The position numbers were made by a program, and so were the translations under genes. From positions 1-46,391 of the forward strand of contig JAFYRK010000080.1 of the NCBI GenBank assembly GCA_017559545.1: DNA of 46,391 nucleotides, written 5' to 3'. Positions within the stretch are counted from its first letter, which is position 1; every line of letters starts with the position of its first letter. Source of the stretch: Bacteroidales bacterium (GTDB lineage: Bacteria; Bacteroidota; Bacteroidia; Bacteroidales; UBA932). The notes below the pieces were generated by a model. The model saw nothing but the letters and a program-made list of their open reading frames with translations. It was not told the DNA's origin and did not search any database. Positions 1 to 8,528 of this stretch are shown one piece after another.

Positions 1-140
1 ACCCGTCACTGATGGGATACTACGAAAAGTATCATTGCAGATAAGGAACCGCCGTATGCGGACCCGCATGTACGGTGGTGTGAGAGGTCGGAAAACAAAA
101 GTAGGAGGAAAACCTACTTTTGTTTTCCTCCTACTCGATT
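1..140 (+). mobile_element. Group II intron, 3' end (domains V and VI)
   Basis: Positions 48-79 fold as domain V: arms 48-56 and 71-79 pair, 57-60 pairs with 65-68 around the loop at 61-64, and two bases (69-70) bulge on the 3' strand, as in every group II intron. Domain VI follows: 82-87 pairs with 130-136 leaving A133 unpaired as the branch-point adenosine, and 90-105 pairs perfectly with 113-128 (16 bp). The 3' splice site should lie 7-8 nt after A133, near 139-140. The body and any reverse transcriptase are left of the window. The intron lies about 20 bp past the stop codon of the minus-strand methyltransferase gene and runs opposite to it. Confidence 0.88.
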
Positions 141-160
141 GTTGTGCGTTATCGGGGCTT

Positions 161-1393
161 TTAATATCGGCGGGTGATGATGATGAGGTTGCCGAGGGTG
201 TCGGACTTAAGGCCGAAGATGTGTGCATCGTCACCGGAGGAGACACCGAGCTTCTTTCGGAAGGTTTCCGTGTCCATAGGGATGTTGCGTGCAGTGACTT
301 CGGCGCGAGGATAGGCGGCACCGGCTGCCTTGATCGATCGCTTGTCGAGAGGTTGTGTGTTTAGAATCATATAGACCTTGCCGTATGGCTTAAGCTCATC
401 GGCTTTTACAGGGTCATCTGTTACATAATAATGTGTGGATACGCCTAATTTTGACAGCCCGAAGTGGTTGGCTATCAGGTTGAAACAGCCAGCTTTCATA
501 AGGGATTTGCCTGGTTCGAAGAGGAAGCCTGATACGTCATTGCGAGGCCTCGTAGAGGCCGTGGCAATCTTTTCCTCGGAACCGCTAAACGAGAACGTAG
601 CCGGCTCGATTTCAGGATAGCCTGATGGCAGTTCCACAGCAGTGACAGTATATTCATCAAACCACTCCCTGTCCATCCAGATAAGCAGTTCCTTGCATTC
701 CCCTCCAGTCGCTACGATATGTACTTCACGGCATGTGGCTCCGAGTCGTGAACATGCCATTGTGATGTCTGCCATAGGGGAGAGCTTGAGGAGGATATGT
801 CTGCAATATCTGAAGATCTGCTCCTTCAGGGTCATGACATCCGGCATGCATTCCTCAATCAGGAACACTTTTTTGCCACCTTCGCCTCTGCGTGCAGGAT
901 CAATGTAGACAATGTCTGGCTGCGCTTCCGAGAGGATTCCGTCAAGCGTCTCCGGAGTGGAAACTATGTTTCTGACAATTATGTTTTCTGCCTTTAATGC
1001 CTTGAAGTTATGTTCGGCCGCGATACATAGCTTCTCCTGCATCTCATGATACCAGATCTGCGATGCTTTCTGCGAGAAGTACCATGAATCTACGCCTAAT
1101 CCGCCAGTCAGGTCAGCCAGTCTGAATGTCTTGCCTTCGGCGATTTCAGATGCCAGTGCTGATTTGTAGATTCCGGTAGCCGTACTGCTGCACTGCTCGG
1201 CAGAAAGGCCGACTGGAAATATGAGATCAGGGTTCATATACCATTCCTGAACCTTGCCTTTAAGCTTCCTGCGGCTCTGAATACAGGAAACGGCCAGATC
1301 CATATCGATATCCGGCCATTTCTTCCTGTCCAGCACGAGTCTGGTCAGATCATCTGCTATATGTTCCTGCACAAAGGCAGTGAGTTTCTCCAT
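161..1393 (-). CDS. Class I SAM-dependent methyltransferase, PG_1098 type with THUMP-like domain
   Basis: This 410-residue protein looks like the Bacteroidetes family named after Porphyromonas PG_1098: an N-terminal helical region, a Rossmann methyltransferase core and a C-terminal ferredoxin-like/THUMP-like part. Motif I is visible as LADLTGGLGVDS near residue 95 and the catalytic-loop motif as YIDPARR near residue 163. A DPAR-type loop is typical of enzymes that modify nucleic-acid bases, so an RNA substrate is likely but unproven. It starts 2 bp after the stop of the lipoprotein gene at 1396-2706, so the two are probably cotranscribed. The group II intron lies just beyond its stop codon. 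Confidence 0.85.
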   Translation of the reverse strand: MEKLTAFVQEHIADDLTRLVLDRKKWPDIDMDLAVSCIQSRRKLKGKVQEWYMNPDLIFPVGLSAEQCSSTATGIYKSALASEIAEGKTFRLADLTGGLGVDSWYFSQKASQIWYHEMQEKLCIAAEHNFKALKAENIIVRNIVSTPETLDGILSEAQPDIVYIDPARRGEGGKKVFLIEECMPDVMTLKEQIFRYCRHILLKLSPMADITMACSRLGATCREVHIVATGGECKELLIWMDREWFDEYTVTAVELPSGYPEIEPATFSFSGSEEKIATASTRPRNDVSGFLFEPGKSLMKAGCFNLIANHFGLSKLGVSTHYYVTDDPVKADELKPYGKVYMILNTQPLDKRSIKAAGAAYPRAEVTARNIPMDTETFRKKLGVSSGDDAHIFGLKSDTLGNLIIITRRY

Positions 1394-1395
1394 GA

Positions 1396-2706
1396 TTATT
1401 TAACTTCGCCTTTGTAGTAAACGTCGATTGAACATGGTTTTGACAGTGCTCCCTGGCTTGTGAGCACGAATTCAATCTCATATACATCATCGTTGTGGTT
1501 GATGTAGATCCAATCTGTATCGGCAGGATGTGGCTTCTCATCATTCTCATATGGCCATACCTGCATGATGTCGTATAGGAACTCCCAGCCAGTCAATTGG
1601 TTGAAATTCTTCTTTCCTGTATTGATGATTGATGCAGGAATAGTGAGGATAGGCATGTGGGTATAGTTTGCCGATGGGAACGAGTATCCATCGCTAGGAG
1701 AGAAACCGATCTTGAGTTTGTCGCCGCTCTCTTCTACCAAGAGTTCCACGATATTATTCCTGGTTTCAACTTTGGTGTCGTAGCTTACGTATTCATATAC
1801 GAATCTGTTGACCTTTACAGTTTTGCTCTCATATGCTCCAGAGTATTCGGCGCAAAGCTGGCTGCCGTCCTTTATCAGTGATATGTTTACTATAACTTCG
1901 TTGTTGTTTACTGTTGTCCTGATTGTGCCTGCAGCACCTTTGAGGGCGTATTTGCGACCCTTTGTATATAGCTTGAGTTCCTGTGGGTAATCAGAGGCTG
2001 TGATATGGTATTCCTTGGTATATGCGGAGTTTTCATCAACACTGATGTTTGGGAACTCTATTCTGATTCCTTCGCTGCCGTTTTCCTCAAAGAGTGCGAT
2101 GGTAGAGTCTCCTCCGTCCTCACGGGTGGTGAAAACTGCTTTCTTGATTGCTGTGTGCTTTCTGTCATAGCCCCAGTCATTGTTGTATGGCTGTTCTTTT
2201 TCAACGACAAATGTACCTTTATATTCGCCTGAGAGTAGACCTGATGGCTTATTGTCTGCCTTAGTGTAAAGCTTTTCAGCCAGGAAGTTCAAAGTAAGGT
2301 TGTCGTTTGCGATCTGAACTTCAATATATGCTGTTCCTACGTTGCCATAGGCGAACTTCTGCTCGCAGAAGCAGATGTATGAGTCTTTTGACTGCGGAGT
2401 GTTGAATCTGTCTCTGTTGCCCAGATATGACTTGTGGGTATTGAGTACGACATAGTCTCCTCCAGCCTTGATCTCCTCTGATGTTGTCAGTCCGCTGACA
2501 GGGGAGAGCCAGAACTCAAGTGTGTTGTCGCCTTTGTCATATTGTACTGCCGAATTTATGACAAACGAATATCCGTCATAAATGAAGAAGTTTGTATTTA
2601 TATCTTCAGGTGTAGCTGGACCATTGTTCGGCTTCTCGCAGCTGACAGTAAGCATTGTTCCCAATATGGCTACGGCTGCAGCCCTGGCAATAGAAATCAG
2701 TTTCAT
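1396..2706 (-). CDS. Putative lipoprotein of unknown function
   Basis: The 436-residue product opens with a hydrophobic signal sequence and a lipobox ending at Cys23 (TVSC, then EKPNN), so it should be a lipid-anchored envelope protein. The rest is soluble, rich in beta-prone segments, Asn, Asp and aromatic residues, like many Bacteroidales surface lipoproteins. I recognise no catalytic motif. A -7 element sits 40 bp upstream of the start. The methyltransferase gene follows after 2 bp, but nothing ties the two functions together. Confidence 0.75.
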   Translation of the reverse strand: MKLISIARAAAVAILGTMLTVSCEKPNNGPATPEDINTNFFIYDGYSFVINSAVQYDKGDNTLEFWLSPVSGLTTSEEIKAGGDYVVLNTHKSYLGNRDRFNTPQSKDSYICFCEQKFAYGNVGTAYIEVQIANDNLTLNFLAEKLYTKADNKPSGLLSGEYKGTFVVEKEQPYNNDWGYDRKHTAIKKAVFTTREDGGDSTIALFEENGSEGIRIEFPNISVDENSAYTKEYHITASDYPQELKLYTKGRKYALKGAAGTIRTTVNNNEVIVNISLIKDGSQLCAEYSGAYESKTVKVNRFVYEYVSYDTKVETRNNIVELLVEESGDKLKIGFSPSDGYSFPSANYTHMPILTIPASIINTGKKNFNQLTGWEFLYDIMQVWPYENDEKPHPADTDWIYINHNDDVYEIEFVLTSQGALSKPCSIDVYYKGEVK

Positions 2707-2745
2707 AAAAGTTGTTTTTATAAATATTCAAACCTTTCGACTTTG

Positions 2746-2753
2746 CAAATATA
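2746..2753 (-). promoter_or_regulatory. -7 promoter element for the lipoprotein-methyltransferase pair
   Basis: The minus strand reads TATATTTG, an exact match to the Bacteroidetes -7 consensus TAnnTTTG, 40 bp upstream of the start at 2706. No clear TTG -33 element is seen at the usual spacing. Confidence 0.6.
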
Positions 2754-2828
2754 TATAATTTAAAGTAATTATCAGCATGTGGTCTGAACCTTGCTAAATC
2801 CAAAGCTGTGAATTTAAATTTAAAAGCG

Positions 2829-3911
2829 ATGAAACGAATTATAACATTGGCCTCTGCGGCATTACTTCTGATGGCGGTTTCGACCGAAGCAGACGCCTGC
2901 ACAGGCATTTCCCTCAAGGCACAAGACGGCAGTAGGGTAGTGGCAAGAACCGTGGAGTGGGCTGCTACTCCGATGCAGTGTGGTTACGCTGTGGTACCTC
3001 GTGGCCATGTACAGCAGTCATATACACCTACAGGCGAGAATGGATTGAAGTATAAGGCTGTGTATGGCTATGTTGGCATATACACTGAATATGAACCATT
3101 CGTGGTTGAAGGAGTCAATGAAGCAGGACTCTCTGCGGGACTTTTCTTCTTTCCAGGCTATGGTGATTACAAGGCATATGATTCTAAGCGAAACGATGTG
3201 ACACTCTGTGATATGCAGTTTGTTTCATGGGTGCTTTCGCAGTTCTCAACGATCGATCAGATGAAGGCTTCATTGGCCGGCCTTGACCTTGTTACCTTGG
3301 ATCATAGAATAGGTGCTGTTCATTGGAGAATCACTGAACCTAATGGCAGAATGGTTGTACTTGAAGTTGTCGGTGGAGTTCCACAGTTCTATGAGAACAA
3401 GCTCGGTGTCATAACAAATGCACCTGGCTTCCAGTGGCACATGACCAACCTCAATAACTACATCAATCTCCAGCCGGGATCGGCTCCTGACAATACAATA
3501 GCTCCAGGCATCACTCTACAGCCTCTTGGTCATGGCAGCGGCATGCTCGGTCTCCCTGGCGACTTTACATCGCCGTCGAGATTTGTCCGCGCGACATTCT
3601 TCCAGACCACCGCACCAGTCTGGCCAGATGGTTTCTCGACAGTACAGCAGGCATTCCATATACTGAACAACTTCGATATCCCAATCGGAAGCCAGCACTT
3701 GCAGAAAGACATTCCTAAGGGTCTTCCAAGCGCAACACAGTTCACTGCTGCAACTGACCTGAAGGCGATGAAGCTCTATTATCGTACAGCATGGAACAGC
3801 AATATCCGTTGCATTGACCTTATGGATATTGATTTCAAGAAGGTCAAGTTCCAGAGCCATCCTCTCGACGATGTTCAGCAGCAGCCTGTTACGATGGTAA
3901 GAATCAAATAA
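2829..3911 (+). CDS. Choloylglycine hydrolase family protein (bile-salt hydrolase-like)
   Basis: Ntn-hydrolase that would cleave a linear amide such as a glycine- or taurine-conjugated bile salt. A 23-residue signal peptide ends exactly before Cys24, which becomes the N-terminal nucleophile (ADA then CTGISL). Numbering that Cys as Cys2, Arg18 is present and the usual Asp21 is Glu (ARTVEW). The Asn-containing block TNLNNY and the Arg-containing block LPGDFTSPSRFVRA of the family are intact. The start at 2829 (MKRIIT) is preferred over 2808 because it gives a clean signal peptide. Export implies action in the periplasm or on the surface. Penicillin V amidase or acyl-homoserine-lactone acylase activity is the main alternative. 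It is alone on this strand and ends at a strong terminator. Confidence 0.9.
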   Translation: MKRIITLASAALLLMAVSTEADACTGISLKAQDGSRVVARTVEWAATPMQCGYAVVPRGHVQQSYTPTGENGLKYKAVYGYVGIYTEYEPFVVEGVNEAGLSAGLFFFPGYGDYKAYDSKRNDVTLCDMQFVSWVLSQFSTIDQMKASLAGLDLVTLDHRIGAVHWRITEPNGRMVVLEVVGGVPQFYENKLGVITNAPGFQWHMTNLNNYINLQPGSAPDNTIAPGITLQPLGHGSGMLGLPGDFTSPSRFVRATFFQTTAPVWPDGFSTVQQAFHILNNFDIPIGSQHLQKDIPKGLPSATQFTAATDLKAMKLYYRTAWNSNIRCIDLMDIDFKKVKFQSHPLDDVQQQPVTMVRIK

Positions 3912-3984
3912 CAGGTTACAGAACGAATCGCCCTTTCGACCTCATAAGTGGCACTGCAGACCAAACTGTGAGGCACTCCATAGC

Positions 3985-4025
3985 AAATCAGGTGACAAGG
4001 TCCTTCGTACCTTGCCACCTGATTT
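3985..4025. terminator. Bidirectional Rho-independent terminator
   Basis: Arms 3985-4001 and 4009-4025 pair over 17 bp with a single mismatch around a 7-nt loop. T runs follow on the plus strand (CATTTTG) and A runs precede for the minus strand. It separates the convergent bile-salt hydrolase and deoxynucleoside kinase genes. Confidence 0.85.
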
Positions 4026-4049
4026 CATTTTGTGTCTTATTGTCTTGTA

Positions 4050-4661
4050 TCAGAACAGACCGAAGAGCTGAGCATCAATCTTGTCTGTGATCGCTGCGAA
4101 GTCTTCTGGGCGGTGCTCATAGTCAAGATCATCTGCCTCGATGATGAGTACCTTGCCTTTGTAGTCTGCGATCCACTGCTCATAGCGCTCGTTGAGATTG
4201 CTGAGGTATTCGATGCTGATGCCTTTCTCGTAGTCACGACCGCGTTTCTGGATCTGCGCCACCAGGGTAGGGACTGAGGTCTTGAGGTAAATCAGGAGAT
4301 CAGGCTCGCTGACCATAGACATCATCAGGTTGAACAGATGCATGTAGGTGTCAAAGTCCCTGTCTGAAAGGTTGCCCATTGCCTTGTTGTTGGCTACGAA
4401 GATGTGCACACCTTCAAGGATGGTTCTGTCCTGGACGATCACTTCATTGGACCTGGCAATCTCCACCAGATCCTGGAACCTCTGTGCCAGGAAATATGTC
4501 TCAAGGTTATATGACCATCTTTCAATGTCCTTGTAATAGTCCTCAAGGTATGGATTATATGTGACAGACTCGAACTTCGGTGTCCATCCATAGTGCTCAG
4601 CGAGCATTCTTGTGAGAGTGGTCTTTCCGCAGCCAATATTTCCGGCGATACCTATATGCAT
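4050..4661 (-). CDS. Deoxynucleoside kinase
   Basis: The 203-residue protein phosphorylates deoxyribonucleosides in nucleotide salvage. It shows the P-loop GNIGCGKT (residues 7-14), the DRT motif after beta-strand 3 (QDRTILEG) and an arginine-rich lid (KRGRDYEKGI), the layout of the deoxyadenosine/deoxyguanosine kinase family. Length is normal. It is the last gene of a minus-strand run after the Omp85-like barrel gene (63 bp gap). Which base it prefers cannot be read from the sequence. Confidence 0.9.
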   Translation of the reverse strand: MHIGIAGNIGCGKTTLTRMLAEHYGWTPKFESVTYNPYLEDYYKDIERWSYNLETYFLAQRFQDLVEIARSNEVIVQDRTILEGVHIFVANNKAMGNLSDRDFDTYMHLFNLMMSMVSEPDLLIYLKTSVPTLVAQIQKRGRDYEKGISIEYLSNLNERYEQWIADYKGKVLIIEADDLDYEHRPEDFAAITDKIDAQLFGLF

Positions 4662-4724
4662 GATTGTCAGTTTATTTTCGTGAACATTGAAACAGACCTT
4701 GTGGCCAGTATGTTTTTGAGTCGC

Positions 4725-6137
4725 CTAGAAGAGGAAGCCAGTGTTGATGTAGAATGCTCCTTTTCCGTCCTGCTTGTTAAAGCAACGTGCATACTCGAAC
4801 GCTACGATGAAGTTCTGGTTCATGATGAAGCGCAGACCTGCACCAGCAGTCGCGTGGAGTCCATCCTTGCGTGATGTGTCAACATACTTCTTGTAGAGCT
4901 CATTCTTGTGAGGGGCGCTGATTGCAAGAGCTGCTTCGTTCTTGTTTGTGAGATCATATCCCTTGAACACATGTGCTCCGTCTGTGAATCCGCTGAGTGC
5001 GAACGCGATGTTCTGATTGAAGAGCTGGAAGTCTACGAATCTGTAGCGGAGCTCGATGTTGTAGAATCCTGTGTGGAGACCCTGTACTCTGTCAAGCATG
5101 AGACCGCGTGTTGTACGGTATCCTCCGATGGCATCGTAGTCTCTTGTGTAGCCCATGTTAGAGTAGAATGGCATCAGATACCATGGAGTGTCGTTGCCGA
5201 GGAAACCCTGGTAGGCGAGTCTGTATGCGAATACGAGTTTGTCAGTGCCGAGTGGAACATACTGTCTGAATGTTGCAGAGATCTTGTATGAGTCCATTGA
5301 AGAACCGAGCCACTTCGGTGCCACGATAGCGTGGGCCTCTGCCCAGATACCCTTGGTAGGATTGTTCTGAACATTTCTTGTGTCGTACATGAGACCTGCC
5401 TTGATGGCTGAAACGAACTGGTTTTCACCTGTGTCGTTAAGGATGCCCCAATCCTTGTAAAGTTGGTAGAGTGAACCGTCTGCAGGAGCGTAGCCCTTAG
5501 GTGTGAACTCTTTATGGTTGATCCAATAGAATGTGTATCCTGCCTCCCAGTAGAAGTTCTTTGCGATCTCTCCGGTCAGGTCAGCCTTAGCCCTGAATGA
5601 CTGTCTGCTATAGCGGTAAAATCCATTAGGGGCCTTTCCTGCTCCGTTGTCAAACTTTGTCTGTGCTTTCTGTCCTTTCTTTGAATCATCGAAAGTGAAT
5701 TCGTCAGGATGAGTCTTGAAGAAGTCTGGCTGAGCATATGTGTAGATGCTCTGGTATCCGTTGAATCCGTAGAAGTCGAGAGCTGCCTCGTTGCTGTAGT
5801 TGGTACAGATCGACAGACGGGTGTTGTCCCAGATGTCTCTCTTGTCATAGTTGAGGTAGAGGTTCCATGTGCCTCCTGTGTATGCTGAAGCCTCGATGTA
5901 CCACCATGACTTAGGGTTTGGATAAAGACTTCCGTCGCCGAAGTTATAGATGTTAAGGAGGGCTCCGTACTGGAATCCGCGGTCAGCGTCGAACGCTACC
6001 ACTGGAAGGGGACCGAGGTTGATGCCGGTCTTGATGATTTCTCCGTTTTCGTTGTATGAGACGTTCTTCTCACCTTTTGCGTCCGCTATGGTACAAAATA
6101 CCACTGCAGCCGTAATGATTGCAAATAATCGTTTCAT
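4725..6137 (-). CDS. Omp85/BamA-superfamily outer-membrane barrel protein without POTRA domains
   Basis: A signal peptide of about 20 residues is followed directly by a barrel of about 440 residues, with no room for the POTRA repeats of BamA. The conserved lid-loop motif appears as GGYRTTRG, matching the RGY/F signature of the Omp85 C-terminal domain, and the protein ends in an aromatic residue (GFLF), as expected for Bam-dependent barrels. It may resemble the barrel of patatin-type or TamA-like proteins. Its role in protein or lipid export is inferred. It sits between an acyltransferase gene (24 bp) and the kinase gene. Confidence 0.8.
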   Translation of the reverse strand: MKRLFAIITAAVVFCTIADAKGEKNVSYNENGEIIKTGINLGPLPVVAFDADRGFQYGALLNIYNFGDGSLYPNPKSWWYIEASAYTGGTWNLYLNYDKRDIWDNTRLSICTNYSNEAALDFYGFNGYQSIYTYAQPDFFKTHPDEFTFDDSKKGQKAQTKFDNGAGKAPNGFYRYSRQSFRAKADLTGEIAKNFYWEAGYTFYWINHKEFTPKGYAPADGSLYQLYKDWGILNDTGENQFVSAIKAGLMYDTRNVQNNPTKGIWAEAHAIVAPKWLGSSMDSYKISATFRQYVPLGTDKLVFAYRLAYQGFLGNDTPWYLMPFYSNMGYTRDYDAIGGYRTTRGLMLDRVQGLHTGFYNIELRYRFVDFQLFNQNIAFALSGFTDGAHVFKGYDLTNKNEAALAISAPHKNELYKKYVDTSRKDGLHATAGAGLRFIMNQNFIVAFEYARCFNKQDGKGAFYINTGFLF

Positions 6138-6161
6138 GACTTTAAGATTTAAGTAGGTTTT

Positions 6162-7481
6162 TTATAGGTTTTGGTACTGTTTGACGATGTCATTGAATCT
6201 CTTTCTGAGTTTCTTGTTACCAAGAAGCTTCATGTCAGAAATCCAACGACGCCATCCTTCAATGTAGTCGTAGAAGTATCCGTATGATGGATACCAAAGA
6301 AGCATGAACGCAAGTGCAAGCCACCATGGCGCCAGACAGAACGCAAGTGCAGCATAGATCGGAGTGAGGATGATGGACATCGCAAGCTTTACTCCGAAGC
6401 TTACTGTGTTTCTGAATGCCGCGTCCCTGACCTTCCTGCGGATCACCTCTGAGGCGACCCACATAGGAAGGCTTGCGATAGCGCTGAAAATGAAATAAGG
6501 AAGACCTACAAGTGCTGCAAGTCCCTTTCCTATAATATTGAAAGCAGGATTGTTCTTCTTTCTGAAAGCATAGATCGATATGCCTGCAGCCTTTCTCATG
6601 CGCTCGAACTCCTTTGCATCATTAAGGAGCTCATCCATCTTCTCTGGCTGAGCCTGCAATTGGGCCTCGATATCCGCAGCGATCCCTCTGTTCTTGAGCA
6701 TGCTGTCATATAGCTTGCCTCCGCGGCATCCATAGCCTCTGCGCTCATCGCTGATTGCAACCATCTTAAGGAGAGACCATTTCTCATCATACTTTTCATC
6801 ATCGGGAAGGTATGTGATAAGGTCCTTCATCCTTTCGACGAGTTCCTTTCTCAAAGGCTCGATCATCTGGACTTCGTTCTCTGTATCAAGACCTTTGACG
6901 AACTCAGTGACGTTGATAGGGGAACCGTAGTTTACAAGATGGGTACTTCTATAGCGGAAATAGTCTCCGTATTCGATACCGACAGGTACTATATAGATAG
7001 GTTTGTCTGCTCCGAATCTGGTGTTGGCTGCGAGCGCGGCCCTGAACACTCCTTTGCCGAGAACCTGCAGCGAGTGCTTTGTCCTATGCTTTCCTTCAGG
7101 GAACATGCAGAACCTTACTCCGTGTTCAAGAGTCTCGACAATTGTCTCCTGTGTGTCTTTGTTCTTGAGCACATTTCGAAGACCGTCTCTCTGTCTTACC
7201 ATAGGAAGGATCCTGATATAGGTCATCACCTTTCCTATGAACTTGTTGTTGAAGATATCGGCTCTTGCACCGAACACTGTTGTGCCGCTGTATGCGTTGA
7301 GCATGACCAGGGCATCCATCAAGGTGTTGCAATGGTTAGGAGCCAGAAGAAGGGAACCGTCTGTTGGAAGGTTCTCTTCTCCGTGTACTTCAATCTTGCG
7401 GTAGCTTGCTTTGAGGCAAGTATCCACTATCTTTTTGAGAAGGTCGTATGAACCGTCCTTCTCATATATTTTTTCTCTCAT
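6162..7481 (-). CDS. Glycerol-phosphate/lysophospholipid acyltransferase (PlsC family)
   Basis: The 440-residue protein has an N-terminal acyltransferase domain with the histidine-aspartate motif NHCNTLMD (His50, Asp56) and the substrate-binding motif FPEG (127-130). The C-terminal half has several hydrophobic segments and ends in a basic tail. It would acylate glycerol-phosphate or lysophosphatidate at the inner membrane. The start at 7481 (MREKIY) is preferred to the upstream ATG at 7532 because it places the gene 4 bp after the stop of the symporter gene. The HX5D spacing resembles that of other Bacteroidetes acyltransferases. Confidence 0.87.
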   Translation of the reverse strand: MREKIYEKDGSYDLLKKIVDTCLKASYRKIEVHGEENLPTDGSLLLAPNHCNTLMDALVMLNAYSGTTVFGARADIFNNKFIGKVMTYIRILPMVRQRDGLRNVLKNKDTQETIVETLEHGVRFCMFPEGKHRTKHSLQVLGKGVFRAALAANTRFGADKPIYIVPVGIEYGDYFRYRSTHLVNYGSPINVTEFVKGLDTENEVQMIEPLRKELVERMKDLITYLPDDEKYDEKWSLLKMVAISDERRGYGCRGGKLYDSMLKNRGIAADIEAQLQAQPEKMDELLNDAKEFERMRKAAGISIYAFRKKNNPAFNIIGKGLAALVGLPYFIFSAIASLPMWVASEVIRRKVRDAAFRNTVSFGVKLAMSIILTPIYAALAFCLAPWWLALAFMLLWYPSYGYFYDYIEGWRRWISDMKLLGNKKLRKRFNDIVKQYQNL

Positions 7482-7485
7482 ATTA

Positions 7486-8454
7486 TTATTCGTTTGGTTC
7501 CTTCCTGCCTCTCCATCTCCAGAGGAATGCAAGGGTCAGACCAGATATGATATGCCATACACCCCACCATGCAGTGATGATGAGCATACCTCCGTTGTTG
7601 GCCCATGCGCCGGTATCAGGGAAGATGTTAGGGTTGAGGAGGAGTACAAGACCAAGGCCGGAGTTCTGGATGCCGGTCTCAATTGTTACGGTCCTGCGAT
7701 CCTTATAAGGAAGTTTGAGCAATGTACTTGTTCCATAGCCGATTCCGAGTGCAAGAAGGTTGTGCAGCAACACTACCAGGAAGATGTACTGGATTACCTT
7801 CATGAATACGTCAATGTTTCCAGTGAAGATGATGATCACCATTGCAATGAAAACAACGATCGACAGGTACTGCAGAGGTTTCTTGAGCACGTTGGCCACC
7901 TTAGGGAGATACTGTCCGCAGAGGATACCGAGTACAAGCGGAATACCCATGATGATGAAGATGCTCTGGAAGATCTCTCCGAGAGGAATCACAAGCTCGG
8001 GGAGGTCACCGATGTAGTGGTTTCCTGCGAAATTAAGATACATCTTTCCCCAGAAAGCGAAGTTCAGAGGGGTGGAGAACACGCAGATTGCAGTGTTGAA
8101 TGCTGTAAGTGATACCGACAGCTCTGAGTTACCTCTTGAGAGGGAAGTAATGAAGTTTGATATGTTTCCTCCTGGACATGAAGCCACGAGGATCATACCG
8201 AGAGCGAACATCGGTGAGACAAGATTACCCATCGCCATGATAAGCACGAGTGTCAGTGCCGGAAGAAGGACCAGCTGGCACGCGATACCTGTGATTATGG
8301 ACTTGGGATTCTTGACGATATCTACGAATGTTCTTGGCTTTATGCCAAGCGCTACACCGAACATCACAAGTGCAAGAACTATGTTCAGGAGGGTAGAACC
8401 TCCGTTCATTGTGACGTTCATGGCGTCGATTTCACGAATGATCTGCTCACTCAT
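7486..8454 (-). CDS. Bile acid:sodium symporter (BASS) family transporter
   Basis: The 322-residue protein has eight to ten hydrophobic segments and the family signature around ASCPGGNISNFIT, which lines the substrate and sodium site in BASS structures. Bacterial members move bile acids, pantoate or keto acids, so the substrate is not fixed. The presence of a bile-salt hydrolase gene 3.6 kb away makes bile acid import or handling a reasonable guess. It is the first gene of the minus-strand run 8454-4050 and has a -7 element 31 bp upstream. Confidence 0.88.
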   Translation of the reverse strand: MSEQIIREIDAMNVTMNGGSTLLNIVLALVMFGVALGIKPRTFVDIVKNPKSIITGIACQLVLLPALTLVLIMAMGNLVSPMFALGMILVASCPGGNISNFITSLSRGNSELSVSLTAFNTAICVFSTPLNFAFWGKMYLNFAGNHYIGDLPELVIPLGEIFQSIFIIMGIPLVLGILCGQYLPKVANVLKKPLQYLSIVVFIAMVIIIFTGNIDVFMKVIQYIFLVVLLHNLLALGIGYGTSTLLKLPYKDRRTVTIETGIQNSGLGLVLLLNPNIFPDTGAWANNGGMLIITAWWGVWHIISGLTLAFLWRWRGRKEPNE

Positions 8455-8479
8455 TTTTATTAAGTTTTAAAGGTTTTAG

Positions 8480-8512
8480 TTGGGCAAAGTTAGTAAACTT
8501 TTGTTATTTTTG
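8480..8512 (+). promoter_or_regulatory. Promoter for the 651-residue unknown gene
   Basis: TTG at 8480-8482 and TATTTTTG at 8505-8512 match the Bacteroidetes -33/-7 pair with a 22-bp spacer, slightly long. The start codon is 17 bp beyond the -7 element. Confidence 0.5.
8485..8492 (-). promoter_or_regulatory. -7 promoter element for the symporter operon
   Basis: The minus strand reads TAACTTTG, matching TAnnTTTG, 31 bp upstream of the symporter start. It overlaps the divergent promoter of the gene at 8529, so the two could compete. Confidence 0.6.
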
Positions 8513-8528
8513 TCATAATATCAAAAAA

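Noticed and set aside
35-364. Plus-strand ORF of 109 codons at the left edge
   Set aside because: It runs through group II intron domains V and VI and then antisense to the methyltransferase gene; the RNA structure explains the sequence.
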